The notes: generated from the sequence alone by a model not told the origin. A stretch of DNA of 64,000 bases from Chionoecetes opilio (GCA_016584305.1 JACEEZ010006417.1:201003-265002), one strand, 5' to 3'; shown: positions 10,553 through 22,002, numbered from the stretch's first letter. Translations and numbers: made by a program.

Positions 10553-12984
10553 GTGTGGCGGTGCCCCCGCCCCCCTGTGGCGACGCCCCATGGGTGTGTG
10601 CAGGGTGCCCCCGCCCCCCTGTGGCCACGCCCCATGGGTGTGGGCAGGGTGCCCCCGCCCCCCTGTGGCGATGCCCCATAGCTGTGTGAAGGGTGCCCCC
10701 GCCCCCCTGTGGCGACGCCCCATGGGAGTGTGAAGGGTGCCCCCGCCCCCCTGTGGCCACCCTCCATGGGTGTGTGAAGGGTGCCCCCGCCCCCCTGTGG
10801 AGACGCCCCATGGGTGTGTGAAGGGTGCCCCCGCCCCCCTGTGGCGACGCCCCATGGGTGTGTGAAGGGTGCCCCCGCCCCCCTGTGGCTACGCCCATGG
10901 GTGTGTGAAGGGTGCCCCCGCCCCCCTGTGGCCACGCCCCATGGGTGTGTGAAGGGTGCCCCACCCCCCTGTGGCGACGTCCCATGGATGTGTGAAGGGT
11001 GCCCCCGCCCCCCTGTGGCCACGCCCCATGGGTGTGAAGGGTGCCCCCGCCCCCGTGGCCACGCCCCATGGGTGTGTGAAGGGTGCCCCCGCCCCCCTGT
11101 GGCCACGCCCCATGGGTGTGTGAAGGGTGCCCACGCCCCATGGGTGTGTGAAGGGTGCCCCCGCCCCCCTGTGGCGACGCCCCATGGGTGTGTGAAGGGT
11201 GCCCCCGCCCCCCTGTGGCGACGCCCTATGGGTGTGTGAAGGGTGCCCCGCCCCCCTGTGGCCACGCCCCATGGGTGTGTGAAGGGTGCCCCCGCCCCCC
11301 TGTGGCGACGCCCCATGGGTGTGTGAAGGGTGCCCCCGCCCCCCTGTGGCCACGCCCCATGGGTGTGTGAAGGGTGCCCCCGCCCCCCTGTGGCGACGCC
11401 CCATGGGTGTGTGAAGGGTGCCCCCGCCCCCCTGTGTCGAAGTCCCATGGATGTGTGAAGGGTGCCCCCGCCCCCCTGTGGCGACGCCCCATGGGTGTGT
11501 GAAGGGTGCCCCCGCCACCCTGTGGCGACGCCCCATGGTTGTGTGAAGGGTGCCCCCGCCCCCCTGTGGCGACGCCCCATGGGTGTGTGAAGGGTGCCCC
11601 CGCCCCCCTGTGGCGACGCCCCATGGGTGTGTGAAGGGTGCCCCCGCCCCCCTGTGTCGACGCCCCATGGGTGTGTGAAGGGTGCCCCCGCCCCCCTGTG
11701 GCGACGCCCCATGGGTGTGTGAAGGGTGCCCCCGCCCCCCTGTGGCGACGCCCCATGGGTGTGTGAAGGGTGCCCCCGCCCCCCTGTGGCGACGCCCCAT
11801 GGGTGTGTGAAGGGTGCCCCCGCCCCCCTGTGGCGACGCCCCATGGGTGTGAAGGGTGCCCCCGCCCCCCTGTGGCGACGCCCCATGGGTGTGTGAAGGG
11901 TGCCCCCGCCCCCCTGTGGCGACGCCCTATGGGTGTGTGAAGGGTGCCCCCGCCCCCCTGTGGCCACGCCCCATGGGTGTGTGAAGGGTGCCCCCGCCCC
12001 CCTGTGTCGACGTCCCATGGATGTGTGAAGCGTGCCCCCGCCCCCCTGTGGCGACGCCCCATGGGTGTGTGAAGGGTGCCCCCGCCCCCCTGTGGCGACG
12101 CCCCATGGGTGTGTGAAGGGTGCCCCCGCCCCCCTGTGGCGACGCCCCATGGGTGTGTGAAGGGTGCCCCCGCCCCCCTGTGGCGACGCCCCATGGGTGT
12201 GTGAAGGGTGCCCCCGCCCCCTGTGGCCACGCCCCATGGGTGTGTGAAGGGTGCCCCCGCCCCCCTGTGGCCACGCCCCATGGGTGTGTGAAGGGTGCCC
12301 CCGCCCCCCTGTGGCGACGCCCCATGGGTGTGTGAAGGGTGCCCCCGCCCCCTGTGGCGACGCCCCATGGGTGTGTGAAGGGTGCCCCCGCCCCCCTGTG
12401 GCGACGCCCCATGGGTGTGTGAAGGGTGCCCCCGCCCCCCTGTGGCCACGCCCCATGGGTGTGTGAAGGGTGCCCCCGCCCCCCTGTGGCCACGCCCCAT
12501 GGGTGTGTGAAGGGTGCCCCCGCCCCCCTGTGGCCACGCCCCATGGGTGTGTGAAGGGTGCCCCCGCCCCCCTGTGGCGACGCCCCATGGGTGTGTGAAG
12601 GGTGCCCCCGCCCCCCTGTGGCGACGCCCCATGGGTGTGTGAAGGGTGCCCCCGCCCCCCTGTGGCGACGCCCCATGGGTGTGAAGGGTGCCCCCGCCCC
12701 CCTGTGGCGACGCCCCATGGGTGTGTGAAGGGTGCCCCCGCCCCCCTGTGGCGACGCCCCATGGGTGTGAAGGGTGCCCCCGCCCCCCTGTGGCCACGCC
12801 CCATGGGTGTGTGAAGGGTGCCCCCGCCCCCCTGTGGCCACGCCCATGGGTGTGTAGGTGCCCGCCCCTGTGGCGACGCCATGGTGTGAAGGGTGCCCCC
12901 GCCCCCCTGTGGCGACGCCCCATGGGTGTGTGAAGGGTGCCCCCGCCCCCCTGTGGCGACGCCCCATGGGTGTGTGAAGGGTGT
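10553..12984. repeat. 44-bp GC-rich tandem array, block 1
   Basis: About 55 units containing CCATGGGTGTGTGAAGGGTG and CCCCCGCCCCCCTGTGGCGA (an NcoI site in most). 44 bp is not a multiple of three, so three units make a 44-codon cycle. The minus strand is stop-free in all frames, giving a spurious 947-codon open frame (10480-13323). Main variants are GGCGACG, GGCCACG and GTCGACG. Confidence 0.96.
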
Positions 12985-13834
12985 GGCAGCAAGACGCCTA
13001 ATAAGGGAGGAGGGACAGCCTACCTGGCAGCGGTTTGCGTGCTTCTGTTCCTGGTTGTGTGAGTGCCACTTAGTGGTTGTGTTGGTACAGTGGTGGGGGT
13101 GAGGGTGCCAGGCACTGCCAGGCTGCCTCCGGGCGTACACGGGGCACTGCTCAGGGCTGGGCTGGGCTGCCACGGGTTTCTGCACCTTGGTCTGGGTGTG
13201 GCGTGGCAACAAGCTGCGGCGGGTCTGGGTCAGGGTCTGCTGCTGGTCTGAGGAGAGAAGCCCCAAATGCAGGGTCAAGCTAAGATCGAGTTTGACTGAG
13301 AGTACAAAGTGATGGGGACGCATGCATGTGCTGCAGAGAGAGCAAGGAGGGGAAAATGAAACCCCTAGTTTTGCTTCTCTCCCAACAGACTACGTGTGTG
13401 GGAAAACGCCGGAGCCGAGGCTTCACCGAGGCCACTCCCAACTCAAGCTCTCCTCAAAGGGAGGGACGAGGCAACCCTTGTCCACCACCTCACCACCGAG
13501 GCACCGAGGCCTGGCAGGGCCATCAGCCCCTTGCACTGGCTTGCCTCACACACAGGTAGTCGTGGTCATGAACGCCCACCGTGTAGTGCCACACTCTCAC
13601 CTCCTCGCCCTGACCTTTGACCTGACCACCCTGCTGGCGTCCACCCCTCACGGCAACACGCTGGCCTCCGCCTCCCCTGTGCCCTCCTGAGCAAGACAGG
13701 TCAGCGGCCACGCCTGTGATAGCGTCATAGGACATCACCAGGGCTCATAGTGTTCCCCAGGGATCCTCGCAGCCCTTAACACCACCAAGAACCAAGGTAG
13801 GCAGTGTGGCTGGGCTGTATTACTAGCCGTGTAG
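12985..13834. other. Single-copy segment of the duplicated cassette
   Basis: Nearly identical to 35154-36017 apart from a short indel near 13685. Several splice-like sites are present (CTTCTCTCCCAACAG at about 13376-13390, a GT donor-like site near 13793) but no convincing gene model. Confidence 0.5.
13557..13690 (+). other. Possible decayed exon, WD40-like
   Basis: After CTCACACACAG there is an open stretch with the text LLALTFDLTTLLAST and GNTLASAS, reminiscent of one WD40 repeat blade (for example in WIPI/Atg18-type proteins). It is short, lacks the usual WD/GTVIRVF continuation, and is duplicated at 35726-35860. It could be chance. Confidence 0.18.
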
Positions 13835-13842
13835 CCAGGTAG

Positions 13843-14021
13843 GGTAATAATGGACGAGAGTTTCGCGGTCGTTTTCAGAGACACCAACTACTTTTTCTTG
13901 GCCTACAATAGGTGCTTGTTCTAATGGTGCTAGTTTTATTTTGCGCAAACCAAAAAAAAGAAAAAGTATATTTTGTGGTTAAGGTCAGGTTAGGTTTCTT
14001 TAAAACCTGTAAGGTTAGGTT

Positions 14022-14052
<31 letters not shown>

Positions 14053-14161
14053 GGTTTGCGCAAAATAAAAATAGCACCATTAGAACAAGCACCTATTGTA
14101 GGCCAAGAAAAAGTAGTTGGTGTCTCTGAAAACGAACGTGAAACTCTCCTCCATTATTACC
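13843..14161 (+). mobile_element. hAT-like MITE with long TIRs, block 1
   Basis: A 319-bp element with about 105-bp TIRs beginning GGTAATAATGGA, flanked by a perfect 8-bp duplication CCAGGTAG (13835-13842 and 14162-14169). An 8-bp TSD is typical of hAT. The centre holds (TTAGG)-like sequence, one AACCTGTAAGGTTAGGTTAG unit and a poly-T run. No coding capacity. Other copies: 36026, 47148, 62908. Confidence 0.85.
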
Positions 14162-14233
14162 CCAGGTAGTATTAGGGACGCCACCGCTAGCTGAGGCGTC
14201 ACTCGGCGGATGGCTGCTCAGGGTGGTGGGGTT

Positions 14234-14459
14234 CAGTCAGTTCGTACAAAAGTTGTTTCGTACACAAGTAGATTCGTAGACCTAAAACTTGTTTCGTAGT
14301 CTATATGAAACCATAGTTGTTTCGTACACTCAGCTCAGAGTTGAACTTGATTACTAGAGTTATGAAACGATACCAGGTATGTACGAAAAAAATAAAAAAC
14401 AGTGTACGAAACAACCAACAAAACCTGGGTACGAAACAACTTGTGTACGAAACTCCCTG
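14234..14459. mobile_element. Short TTCGTAC-family TIR element, block 1
   Basis: Ends CAGTCAGTTCGTAC and the complement of CAGGGAGTTTCGTACACAAG, with internal TTCGTACAC words. It is a compact relative of the array-bearing element at 47530-48554. Its target duplication is not clear. Confidence 0.6.
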
Positions 14460-14530
14460 TAACCGGTCAGGCTGCCTCCAGCGTGGGACTTCCATCTATC
14501 CCTGGCTATTGAGCACCTAAGCGATACTAA

Positions 14531-15025
14531 TAGCGTATTTTCGCGACCGCTCTGGCCCGGTCTGGACTGGGCTAGTCCCGGGCGGTCTCTGTTTTTGCGA
14601 GGCAGTCTAGAACGGTTCAGCCCAGTCCAGTCCGGTCCGACCCACATACCAGGACCACCTTGGACCAGTGTGGGGAGAACTGGCGCATGCGCACTACAGT
14701 CAGCGGGGAAGGCGACCAGGAGCTTCTCGTGCTGCTGATAAGACATGAAACACCATGATGGTCGACCATAAGACTAAAGTATCACAGGCGTGGTAGTTGT
14801 AAAGTCTTCAGCACAGGTTAAAAGGCGGACCACAAAAAGAATATTGACAAGATGGACGCCTGCCGCCTCCACAGTTCAGTTCAGTACCGCCCACTCCATC
14901 CCCCAGCCAATAGGAACCACGAATGGGACGGGGCCAGTCTCGATGTATTTTCGCGACCATCAGTCCACCCTGACCCGGTCCGGACTGGACTGAACCAGGG
15001 CGGTGAACGTCACGAAAATGCGCTA
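14531..15025 (-). mobile_element. PIF/Harbinger-like MITE, copy 2
   Basis: A 495-bp element with ends TAGCGTATTTTCGCGACC and the complement of TAGCGCATTTTCGTGACG, flanked by TAA (14528-14530 and 15026-15028). The orthologous position in block 2 (37194-37196) has a single TAA and no element, so both boundaries and the 3-bp TSD are read directly. Inverted relative to the copy at 6204. Confidence 0.85.
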
Positions 15026-15075
15026 TAAGCAGAAGAGGTCACAAGAAGAAGAAGATACCGAGCCCACCCACTTCA

Positions 15076-15282
15076 CCCCTTGAGGCCCAGAACGTAATTT
15101 CCATTGTAGTTTAGGTTAACCATTAGACGATTTTTAGTGAATATAAGCAATGTTTTATAGCTATGACCTGTTTAAGTCTCCTTGTCCACCAGTTTATTTG
15201 GTATATTTAGTCACACTTCGTAATTTTATGGCTAACAACAGACGATTTTATATAGCCAAGGAAAGATCTGGGCGTGAAGGGG
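15076..15282 (+). mobile_element. piggyBac-like MITE, block 1 copy
   Basis: Same ends as the copy at 4550 (CCCCTTGAGGCCCAGA; TCTGGGCGTGAAGGGG). Flanks TTCA and TTTA are degenerate TTAA. A (AAG)-rich motif CAGAAGAGGTCACAAGAAGA precedes it at 15029. Confidence 0.72.
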
Positions 15283-15481
15283 TTTAGTTGCAGAAACTGG
15301 TTCTCAAAACGTACGCCATTTCTGGACCTGCCATTCCATGTGCCTTGTTTCCTTGATCGCTTGCCGCTAAAATTCTACGCTAGAAAACTTTCCCGGCATA
15401 TTAGTATTTTTTTGGTAAATTTCCAGTTTGTGTCACCGGTTCACTTTGGTGGACGACACAATTTGTCTGGTGAGTTTTGAT
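15283..15481 (+). other. Spacer ending in a MITE TIR-like sequence
   Basis: 15405-15478 (GGTAAATTTCCAG ... CACTTTGGTGGACGACACAA ... GGTGAGTTTTGATGT) is similar to the left TIR of the MITEs at 22003, 50450 and 54748. The satellite starts exactly where the MITE interior would continue. Confidence 0.6.
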
Positions 15482-18400
15482 GTGTTTTGAATTGATCAGT
15501 GAATTCGTCAGTTGTTTTGAATTGATCAGTGAATTCGTCAGTTGTTTTGAATTGATCAGTGAATTCATCAGTTGTTTTGAATTGATCAGTGAATTCATCA
15601 GTTGTTTTGAATTGATCAGTGAATTCATCCGTTGTTTTGAATTGATCAGTGAATTCATCAGTTGTTTTGAATTGATCAGTGAATTCATCAGTTGTTTTGA
15701 ATTGATCAGTGAATTCGTCAGTTGTTTTGAATTGATCAGTGAATTCATCCGTTGTTTTGAATTGATCAGTGAATTCATCCGTTGTTTTGAATTAATCAGT
15801 GAATTCATCAGTTGTTTTGAATTGATCAGTGAATTCATCAGTTGTTTTGAATTGATCAGTGAATTCATCCGTTGTTTTGAATTGATCAGTGAATTCATCA
15901 GTTGTTTTGAATTAATCAGTGAATTCATCAGTTGTTTTGAATTGATCAGTGAATTCATCAGTTGTTTTGAATTGATCAGTGAATTCATCAGTTGTTTTGA
16001 ATTGATCAGTGAATTCATCAGTTGTTTTGAATTGATCAGTGAATTCATCCGTTGTTTTGAATTGATCAGTGAATTCATCAGTTGTTTTGAATTAATCAGT
16101 GAATTCATCAGTTGTTTTGAATTGATCAGTGAATTCATCCGTTGTTTTGAATTGATCAGTGAATTCATCAGTTGTTTTGAATTGATCAGTGAATTCGTCA
16201 GTTGTTTTGAATTGATCAGTGAATTCATCCGTTGTTTTGAATTGATCAGTGAATTCATCCGTTGTTTTGAATTGATCAGTGAATTCATCAGTTGTTTTGA
16301 ATTGATCAGTGAATTCATCAGTTGTTTTGAATTGATCAGTGAATTCATCCGTTGTTTTGAATTGATCAGTGAATTCATCCGTTGTTTTGAATTGATCAGT
16401 GAATTCATCCGTTGTTTTGAATTGATCAGTGAATTCATCCGTTGTTTTGAATTGATCAGTGAATTCATCAGTTGTTTTGAATTGATCAGTGAATTCGTCA
16501 GTTGTTTTGAATTGATCAGTGAATTCATCTGTTGTTTTGAATTGATCAGTGAATTCATCCGTTGTTTTGAATTAATCAGTGAATTCATCCGTTGTTTTGA
16601 ATTGATCAGTGAATTCATCAGTTGTTTTGAATTGATCAGTGAATTCGTCAGTTGTTTTGAATTAATCAGTGAATTCATCAGTTGTTTTGAATTGATCAGT
16701 GAATTCATCAGATGTTTTGAATTGATCAGTGAATTCATCAGTTGTTTTGAATTGATCAGTGAATTCATCAGATGTTTTGAATTGATCAGTGAATTCATCA
16801 GTTGTTTTGAATTGATCAGTGAATTCATCCGTTGTTTTGAATTGATCAGTGAATTCATCAGTTGTTTTGAATTGATCAGTGAATTCATCAGTTGTTTTGA
16901 ATTGATCAGTGAATTCATCAGATGTTTTGAATTGATCAGTGAATTCATCAGTTGTTTTGAATTGATCAGTGAATTCATCCGTTGTTTTGAATTGATCAGT
17001 GAATTCATCAGATGTTTTGAATTGATCAGTGAATTCATCAGTTGTTTTGAATTGATCAGTGAATTCATCAGATGTTTTGAATTGATCAGTGAATTCATCA
17101 GTTGTTTTGAATTGATCAGTGAATTCATCCGTTGTTTTGAATTGATCAGTGAATTCATCAGATGTTTTGAATTGATCAGTGAATTCATCAGTTGTTTTGA
17201 ATTGATCAGTGAATTCATCCGTTGTTTTGAATTGATCAGTGAATTCATCAGTTGTTTTGAATTGATCAGTGAATTCATCCGTTGTTTTGAATTGATCAGT
17301 GAATTCATCCGTTGTTTTGAATTAATCAGTGAATTCATCCGTTGTTTTGAATTGATCAGTGAATTCATCAGATGTTTTGAATTGATCAGTGAATTCATCC
17401 GTTGTTTTGAATTGATCAGTGAATTCATCCGTTGTTTTGAATTGATCAGTGAATTCATCAGTTGTTTTGAATTGATCAGTGAATTCATCCGTTGTTTTGA
17501 ATTGATCAGTGAATTCATCAGTTGTTTTGAATTGATCAGTGAATTCATCCGTTGTTTTGAATTGATCAGTGAATTCATCAGATGTTTTGAATTGATCAGT
17601 GAATTCATCAGTTGTTTTGAATTGATCAGTGAATTCATCAGATGTTTTGAATTGATCAGTGAATTCATCAGTTGTTTTGAATTGATCAGTGAATTCATCC
17701 GTTGTTTTGAATTGATCAGTGAATTCATCAGTTGTTTTGAATTGATCAGTGAATTCATCCGTTGTTTTGAATTGATCAGTGAATTCATCAGATGTTTTGA
17801 ATTGATCAGTGAATTCCATCAGTTGTTTTGAATTGATCAGTGAATTCATCAGTTGTTTTGAATTGATCAGTGAATCATCAGTTGTTTTGAATTGATCAGT
17901 GAATTCATCAGATGTTTTGAATTGATCAGTGAATTCATCAGATTTTTTGAATTGATCAGTGAATTCATCAGTTGTTTTGAATTGATCAGTGAATTCATCA
18001 GTTGTTTTGAATTGATCAGTGAATTCATCAGTTGTTTTGAATTGATCAGTGAATTCATCAGTTGTTTTGAATTGATCAGTGAATTCATCTGTTGTTTTGA
18101 ATTGATCAGTGAATTCATCCGTTGTTTTGAATTAATCAGTGAATTCATCCGTTGTTTTGAATTGATCAGTGAATTCATCAGTTGTTTTGAATTGATCAGT
18201 GAATTCGTCAGTTGTTTTGAATTAATCAGTGAATTCATCCGTTGTTTTGAATTAATCAGTGAATTCGTCAGTTGTTTTGAATTGATCAGTGAATTCATCA
18301 GTTGTTTTGAATTGATCAGTGAATTCATCAGTTGTTTTGAATTGATCAGTTAATTCATCCGTTGTTTTGAATTAATCAGTGAATTCATCAGTTGTTTTGA

Positions 18401-19519
18401 ATTGATCAGTGAATTCATCAGTTGTTTTGAATTGATCAGTGAATTCATCAGTTGTTTTGAATTGATCAGTGAATTCGTCAGTTGTTTTGAATTGATCAGT
18501 GAATTCATCAGTTGTTTTGAATTGATCAGTGAATTCATCCGTTGTTTTGAATTAATCAGTGAATTCGTCAGTTGTTTTGAATTGATCAGTGAATTCATCC
18601 GTTGTTTTGAATTAATCAGTGAATTCGTCAGTTGTTTTGAATTGATCAGTGAATTCATCCGTTGTTTTGAATTAATCAGTGAATTCATCAGTTGTTTTGA
18701 ATTGATCAGTGAATTCATCAGTTGTTTTGAATTGATCAGTGAATTCATCAGTTGTTTTGAATTGATCAGTGAATTCGTCAGTTTTGAATTGATCAGTGAA
18801 TTCATCAGTTGTTTTGAATTGATCAGTGAATTCATCCGTTGTTTTGAATTAATCAGTGAATTCGTCAGTTGTTTTGAATTGATCAGTGAATTCATCCGTT
18901 GTTTTGAATTAATCAGTGAATTCATCCGTTGTTTTGAATTAATCAGTGAATTCGTCAGTTGTTTTGAATTGATCAGTGAATTCATCCGTTGTTTTGAATT
19001 GATCAGTGAATTCATCCGTTGTTTTGAATTGATCAGTGAATTCATCAGTTGTTTTGAATTGATCAGTGAATTCATCCGTTGTTTTGAATTGATCAGTGAA
19101 TTCATCCGTTGTTTTGAATTGATCAGTGAATTCATCCGTTGTTTTGAATTGATCAGTGAATTCATCCGTTGTTTTGAATTGATCAGTGAATTCATCAGTT
19201 GTTTTGAATTGATCAGTGAATTCATCCGTTGTTTTGAATTGATCAGTGAATTCATCCGTTGTTTTGAATTGATCAGTGAATTCGTCAGTTGTTTTGAATT
19301 GATCAGTGAATTCATCAGTTGTTTTGAATTGATCAGTGAATTCATCAGTTGTTTTGAATTGATCAGTGAATTCGTCAGTTGTTTTGAATTGATCAGTGAA
19401 TTCATCCGTTGTTTTGAATTGATCAGTGAATTCGTCAGTTGTTTTGAATTAATCAGTGAATTCATCCGTTGTTTTGAATTGATCAGTGAATTCGTCAGTT
19501 GTTTTGAATTAATCAGTGA
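15482..19519. repeat. 30-bp EcoRI/BclI satellite, block 1
   Basis: About 134 units of TTGTTTTGAATTGATCAGTG plus AATTCATCAG, each normally holding TGATCA and GAATTC. Variants: ATTAATC for ATTGATC, GTCA or ATCC for ATCA, and GATG for GTTG (16711-17911 only). Unit length is 10 codons, so both strands stay open for about 790 codons; not called genes. Confidence 0.97.
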
Positions 19520-19803
19520 CATCTGATCAGTTTATGATACTCGCGGGTGTCTCTGTTCCCTAACCCCCGCGAGCACGAAGGGCTTATTGGACTAACCTAA
19601 CCTCAATATAACCTAACCTAACCTGGTAGAATCCTAGCGTCCGATATGTGTCAAGTTCGACCTCGAGCTTGACAGACGACCTACAAAGCGATAATAAGCA
19701 GAAAAGGTCACAAGAAGAAGAAGAAAGGAGGTCTCGCTAGGAGGTTATTGGTAAGGTTAGGTTAGGTTAGTAATATTTTTTGGGTTTTGTCCATGAAGAT
19801 TAG
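19520..19803. other. Spacer with hairpin and CCTAA/TTAGG tracts
   Basis: A short hairpin (CTCGCGGG ... CCCGCGAG) lies near 19541-19572. CCTAA repeats around 19593-19632 face TTAGG repeats near 19755-19769. The CAGAAAAGGTCACAAGAAGA motif recurs at 19698. Confidence 0.7.
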
Positions 19804-21386
19804 CGGTCCACCGAAATATGCCAAAACCCCAGGTTTTGGCATACTTTATGCCAAAACCCCAGGTTTTGGCATACTTTATGCCAAAACCCCAGGTTTTGGC
19901 ATACTTTATGCCAAAACCCCAGGTTTTGGCATACTTTATGCCAAAACCCCAGGTTTTGGCATATTTTATGCCAAAACACCAGGTTTTGGTATACTTTATG
20001 CCAAAACCCCAGGTTTTGGTATACTTTATGCCAAAACCCCAGGTTTTGGCATATTTTATGCCAAAACCCCAGGTTTTGGTATATTTTATGCCAAAACCCC
20101 AGGTTTTGGCATACTTTATGCCAAAACCCCAGGTTTTGGTATACTTTATGCCAAAACCCCAGGTTTTGGCATACTTTATGCCAAAACCCCAGGTTTTGGT
20201 ATACTTTATGCCAAAACCCCAGGTTTTGGTATACTTTATGCCAAAACCCCAGGTTTTGGTATACTTTATGCCAAAACCCCAGGTTTTGGTATACTTTATG
20301 CCAAAACCCCAGGTTTTGGTATACTTTATGCCAAAACCCCAGGTTTTGGCATAAAGTAATCCAAAACCTTTGGCCCAATCAAAATCCTTTCTGAGCGCCA
20401 TCTGGCGAGGACAATGCAACCCTCAGAATTTATTACAAAACCTGTTCAATGCTAAATAAATATATATCAAAGTATATACCTCGATCTACCAGGAAAAATA
20501 GCACATACACTTTTTATTCTTATATATACAAAAACCAAGAATATTGTTATGCCAAAACCCTCAGAATTTATGCCAAAACCCTCAGAAGTTATGCCAAAAC
20601 CCTCAGAAGTTATGCCAAAACCCTCAGAAGTTATGCCAAAACCCTCAGAAGTTATCCCAAAACCCTCAGAAGTTATGCCAAAACCCTCAGAATTTATGCC
20701 AAAACCCTCAGAAGTTATGCCAAAACCCTCAGAAGTTATGCCAAAACCCTCAGAAGTTATGCCAAAACCCTCAGAAGTTATGCCAAAACCCTCAGAAGTT
20801 ATGCCAAAACCCTCAGAATGTATTGCAAAACCTGTTCCATGATAAATAAATATATATCAAAGTAGTATATACCTCGATCTACCAGGAAAATTAGCATATA
20901 AACTTGTTATTCTTATATACAAAAACCATGAATATTGTTATGCCAAATGGCAATGGTTATCATGGAACAGGTTTTGCAATAACTTGTGAGGGTTTTGGCA
21001 TAGCAATATTCTTGGTTTTTGTATATATAAGAATTTCAAATTTATATGCTATTTTTCCTGGTAGATCGAGGTATATATTTTGATATATATTTATTTAGCA
21101 TGGAACAGGTTTTGTAATAAATTCTGAGGGTTGCATTGTCCTCGCCAGATGGCGCTCAGAAAGGTTTTTGATTGGGCCAAAGGTTTTTGATTACTTTATG
21201 CCAAAACCTGGGGTTTTGGCATTAAGTATACCAAAACCTGGGGTTTTGGCATAAAGTATACCAAAACCTGGGGTTTTGGCATAAAGTATACCAAAACCTG
21301 GGGTTTTGGCATAAAGTATGCCAAAACCTGGGGTTTTGGCATAAAGTATGCCAAAACCTGGGGTTTTGGCATATTTCGGTGGACCC
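19804..21386. mobile_element. Foldback (FB-like) element with array-built arms, block 1
   Basis: A 1583-bp element whose arms begin CGGTCCACCGAAATATGCC and end with its complement (GGGTCCACCG form), flanked by AAGATTAG (19796-19803) and GAGATTAG (21387-21394), an 8-bp duplication with one mismatch. The left arm carries about 18 copies, and the right arm about 6, of a 30-bp unit that is itself a hairpin (ATGCCAAAACC CCA GGTTTTGGCAT). Inner arms contain inverted copies of a unique stretch (GATCTACCAGGAAAA), and a 21-bp array lies in the centre. No protein. The architecture recalls Drosophila FB or Galileo elements; relationship unproven. Confidence 0.85.
20548..20822. repeat. 21-bp x 13 array in the foldback centre
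   Basis: Units of TTATGCCAAAACCCTCAGAA plus G, differing at one or two positions. Absent from the block 2 copy of the element. Confidence 0.94.
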
Positions 21387-21394
21387 GAGATTAG

Positions 21395-21713
21395 GGGGGG
21401 AAGGGGGCACCTCTCCCCTACTATAATTACGTTTTAGAGGTACTGTCTGAAGGGATCTGTGAAGGTCTGGAGAATAAAAGCCCACTAATAAGGGCGAGAA
21501 AGGACTAGAATTTTACCCACTTTTCTTCTACAACGTGTTTGTGTCCAGGGCTTACTAAGAGTCACGGGTGCAGTGCAAGATATTAGCAGCGGCGGGCTGT
21601 GGACGGTAGACGGGGAGACAAAGACGGCCGGGCAGTGAAGCACAAGCAGATAAAGACCAGAGTAACAATTATAATGAAGCATAGAAAGAAAGAGAGAGAG
21701 AAAAATAAAACAG
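21395..21713. other. Duplicated spacer
   Basis: Matches 40472-40789. Part of it (21400-21500, CACCTCTCCCC ... CCCACTAATAAGGGCG) recurs inverted at about 24905-25010, so it is another dispersed repeat. No gene recognised. Confidence 0.55.
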
Positions 21714-21990
21714 ACAGATACACAGAGACAGACAGACAGACAGATACACAGACAGACAGACAGACAGATACACACAGACAGACAGACAGACAGACAGATA
21801 CACACAGACAGACAGACAGACAGACAGATACACAGAGACAGACAGACAGACAGATACACAGAGACAGACAGACAGACAGATACACAGACAGACAGACAGA
21901 CAGATACACACAGACAGACAGACAGACAGACAGATACACACAGACAGACAGACAGACAGACAGATACACAGAGACAGACAGACAGACAGA
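21714..21990. repeat. CAGA/CAGATACACAGA array, block 1
   Basis: Runs of CAGA broken by GATACACAGA. Only about 280 bp here against about 2300 bp in block 2. Confidence 0.96.
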
Positions 21991-22002
21991 ATAGGTATTA
22001 GT

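Larger units (their letters stand above)
7226..21990. repeat. Segmental duplication, block 1
   Basis: Contains, in the same order and orientation as 31725-43090, a 47-bp array, zinc-finger gene, 44-bp array, 8-bp-TSD MITE, TTCGTAC element, piggyBac-like MITE, 30-bp array, foldback element and CAGA array. Non-repeat parts are nearly identical; arrays differ greatly in length. Both boundaries fall in tandem arrays. Confidence 0.93.

Noticed and set aside
10480..13323. 947-codon minus-strand open frame
   Set aside because: It is the 44-bp array read in a frame that happens to lack stops; all three frames are open and the array length differs in block 2.
15401..17831. Open frames of 784-795 codons on both strands (CFELISEFIS / MNSLINSKQL)
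   Set aside because: Product of a 30-bp unit without stops on either strand; no start context, splice sites or non-repeat domain.
15482..19519. CRISPR-like regular repeat array
   Set aside because: Units are contiguous with no spacers, and the genome is eukaryotic.
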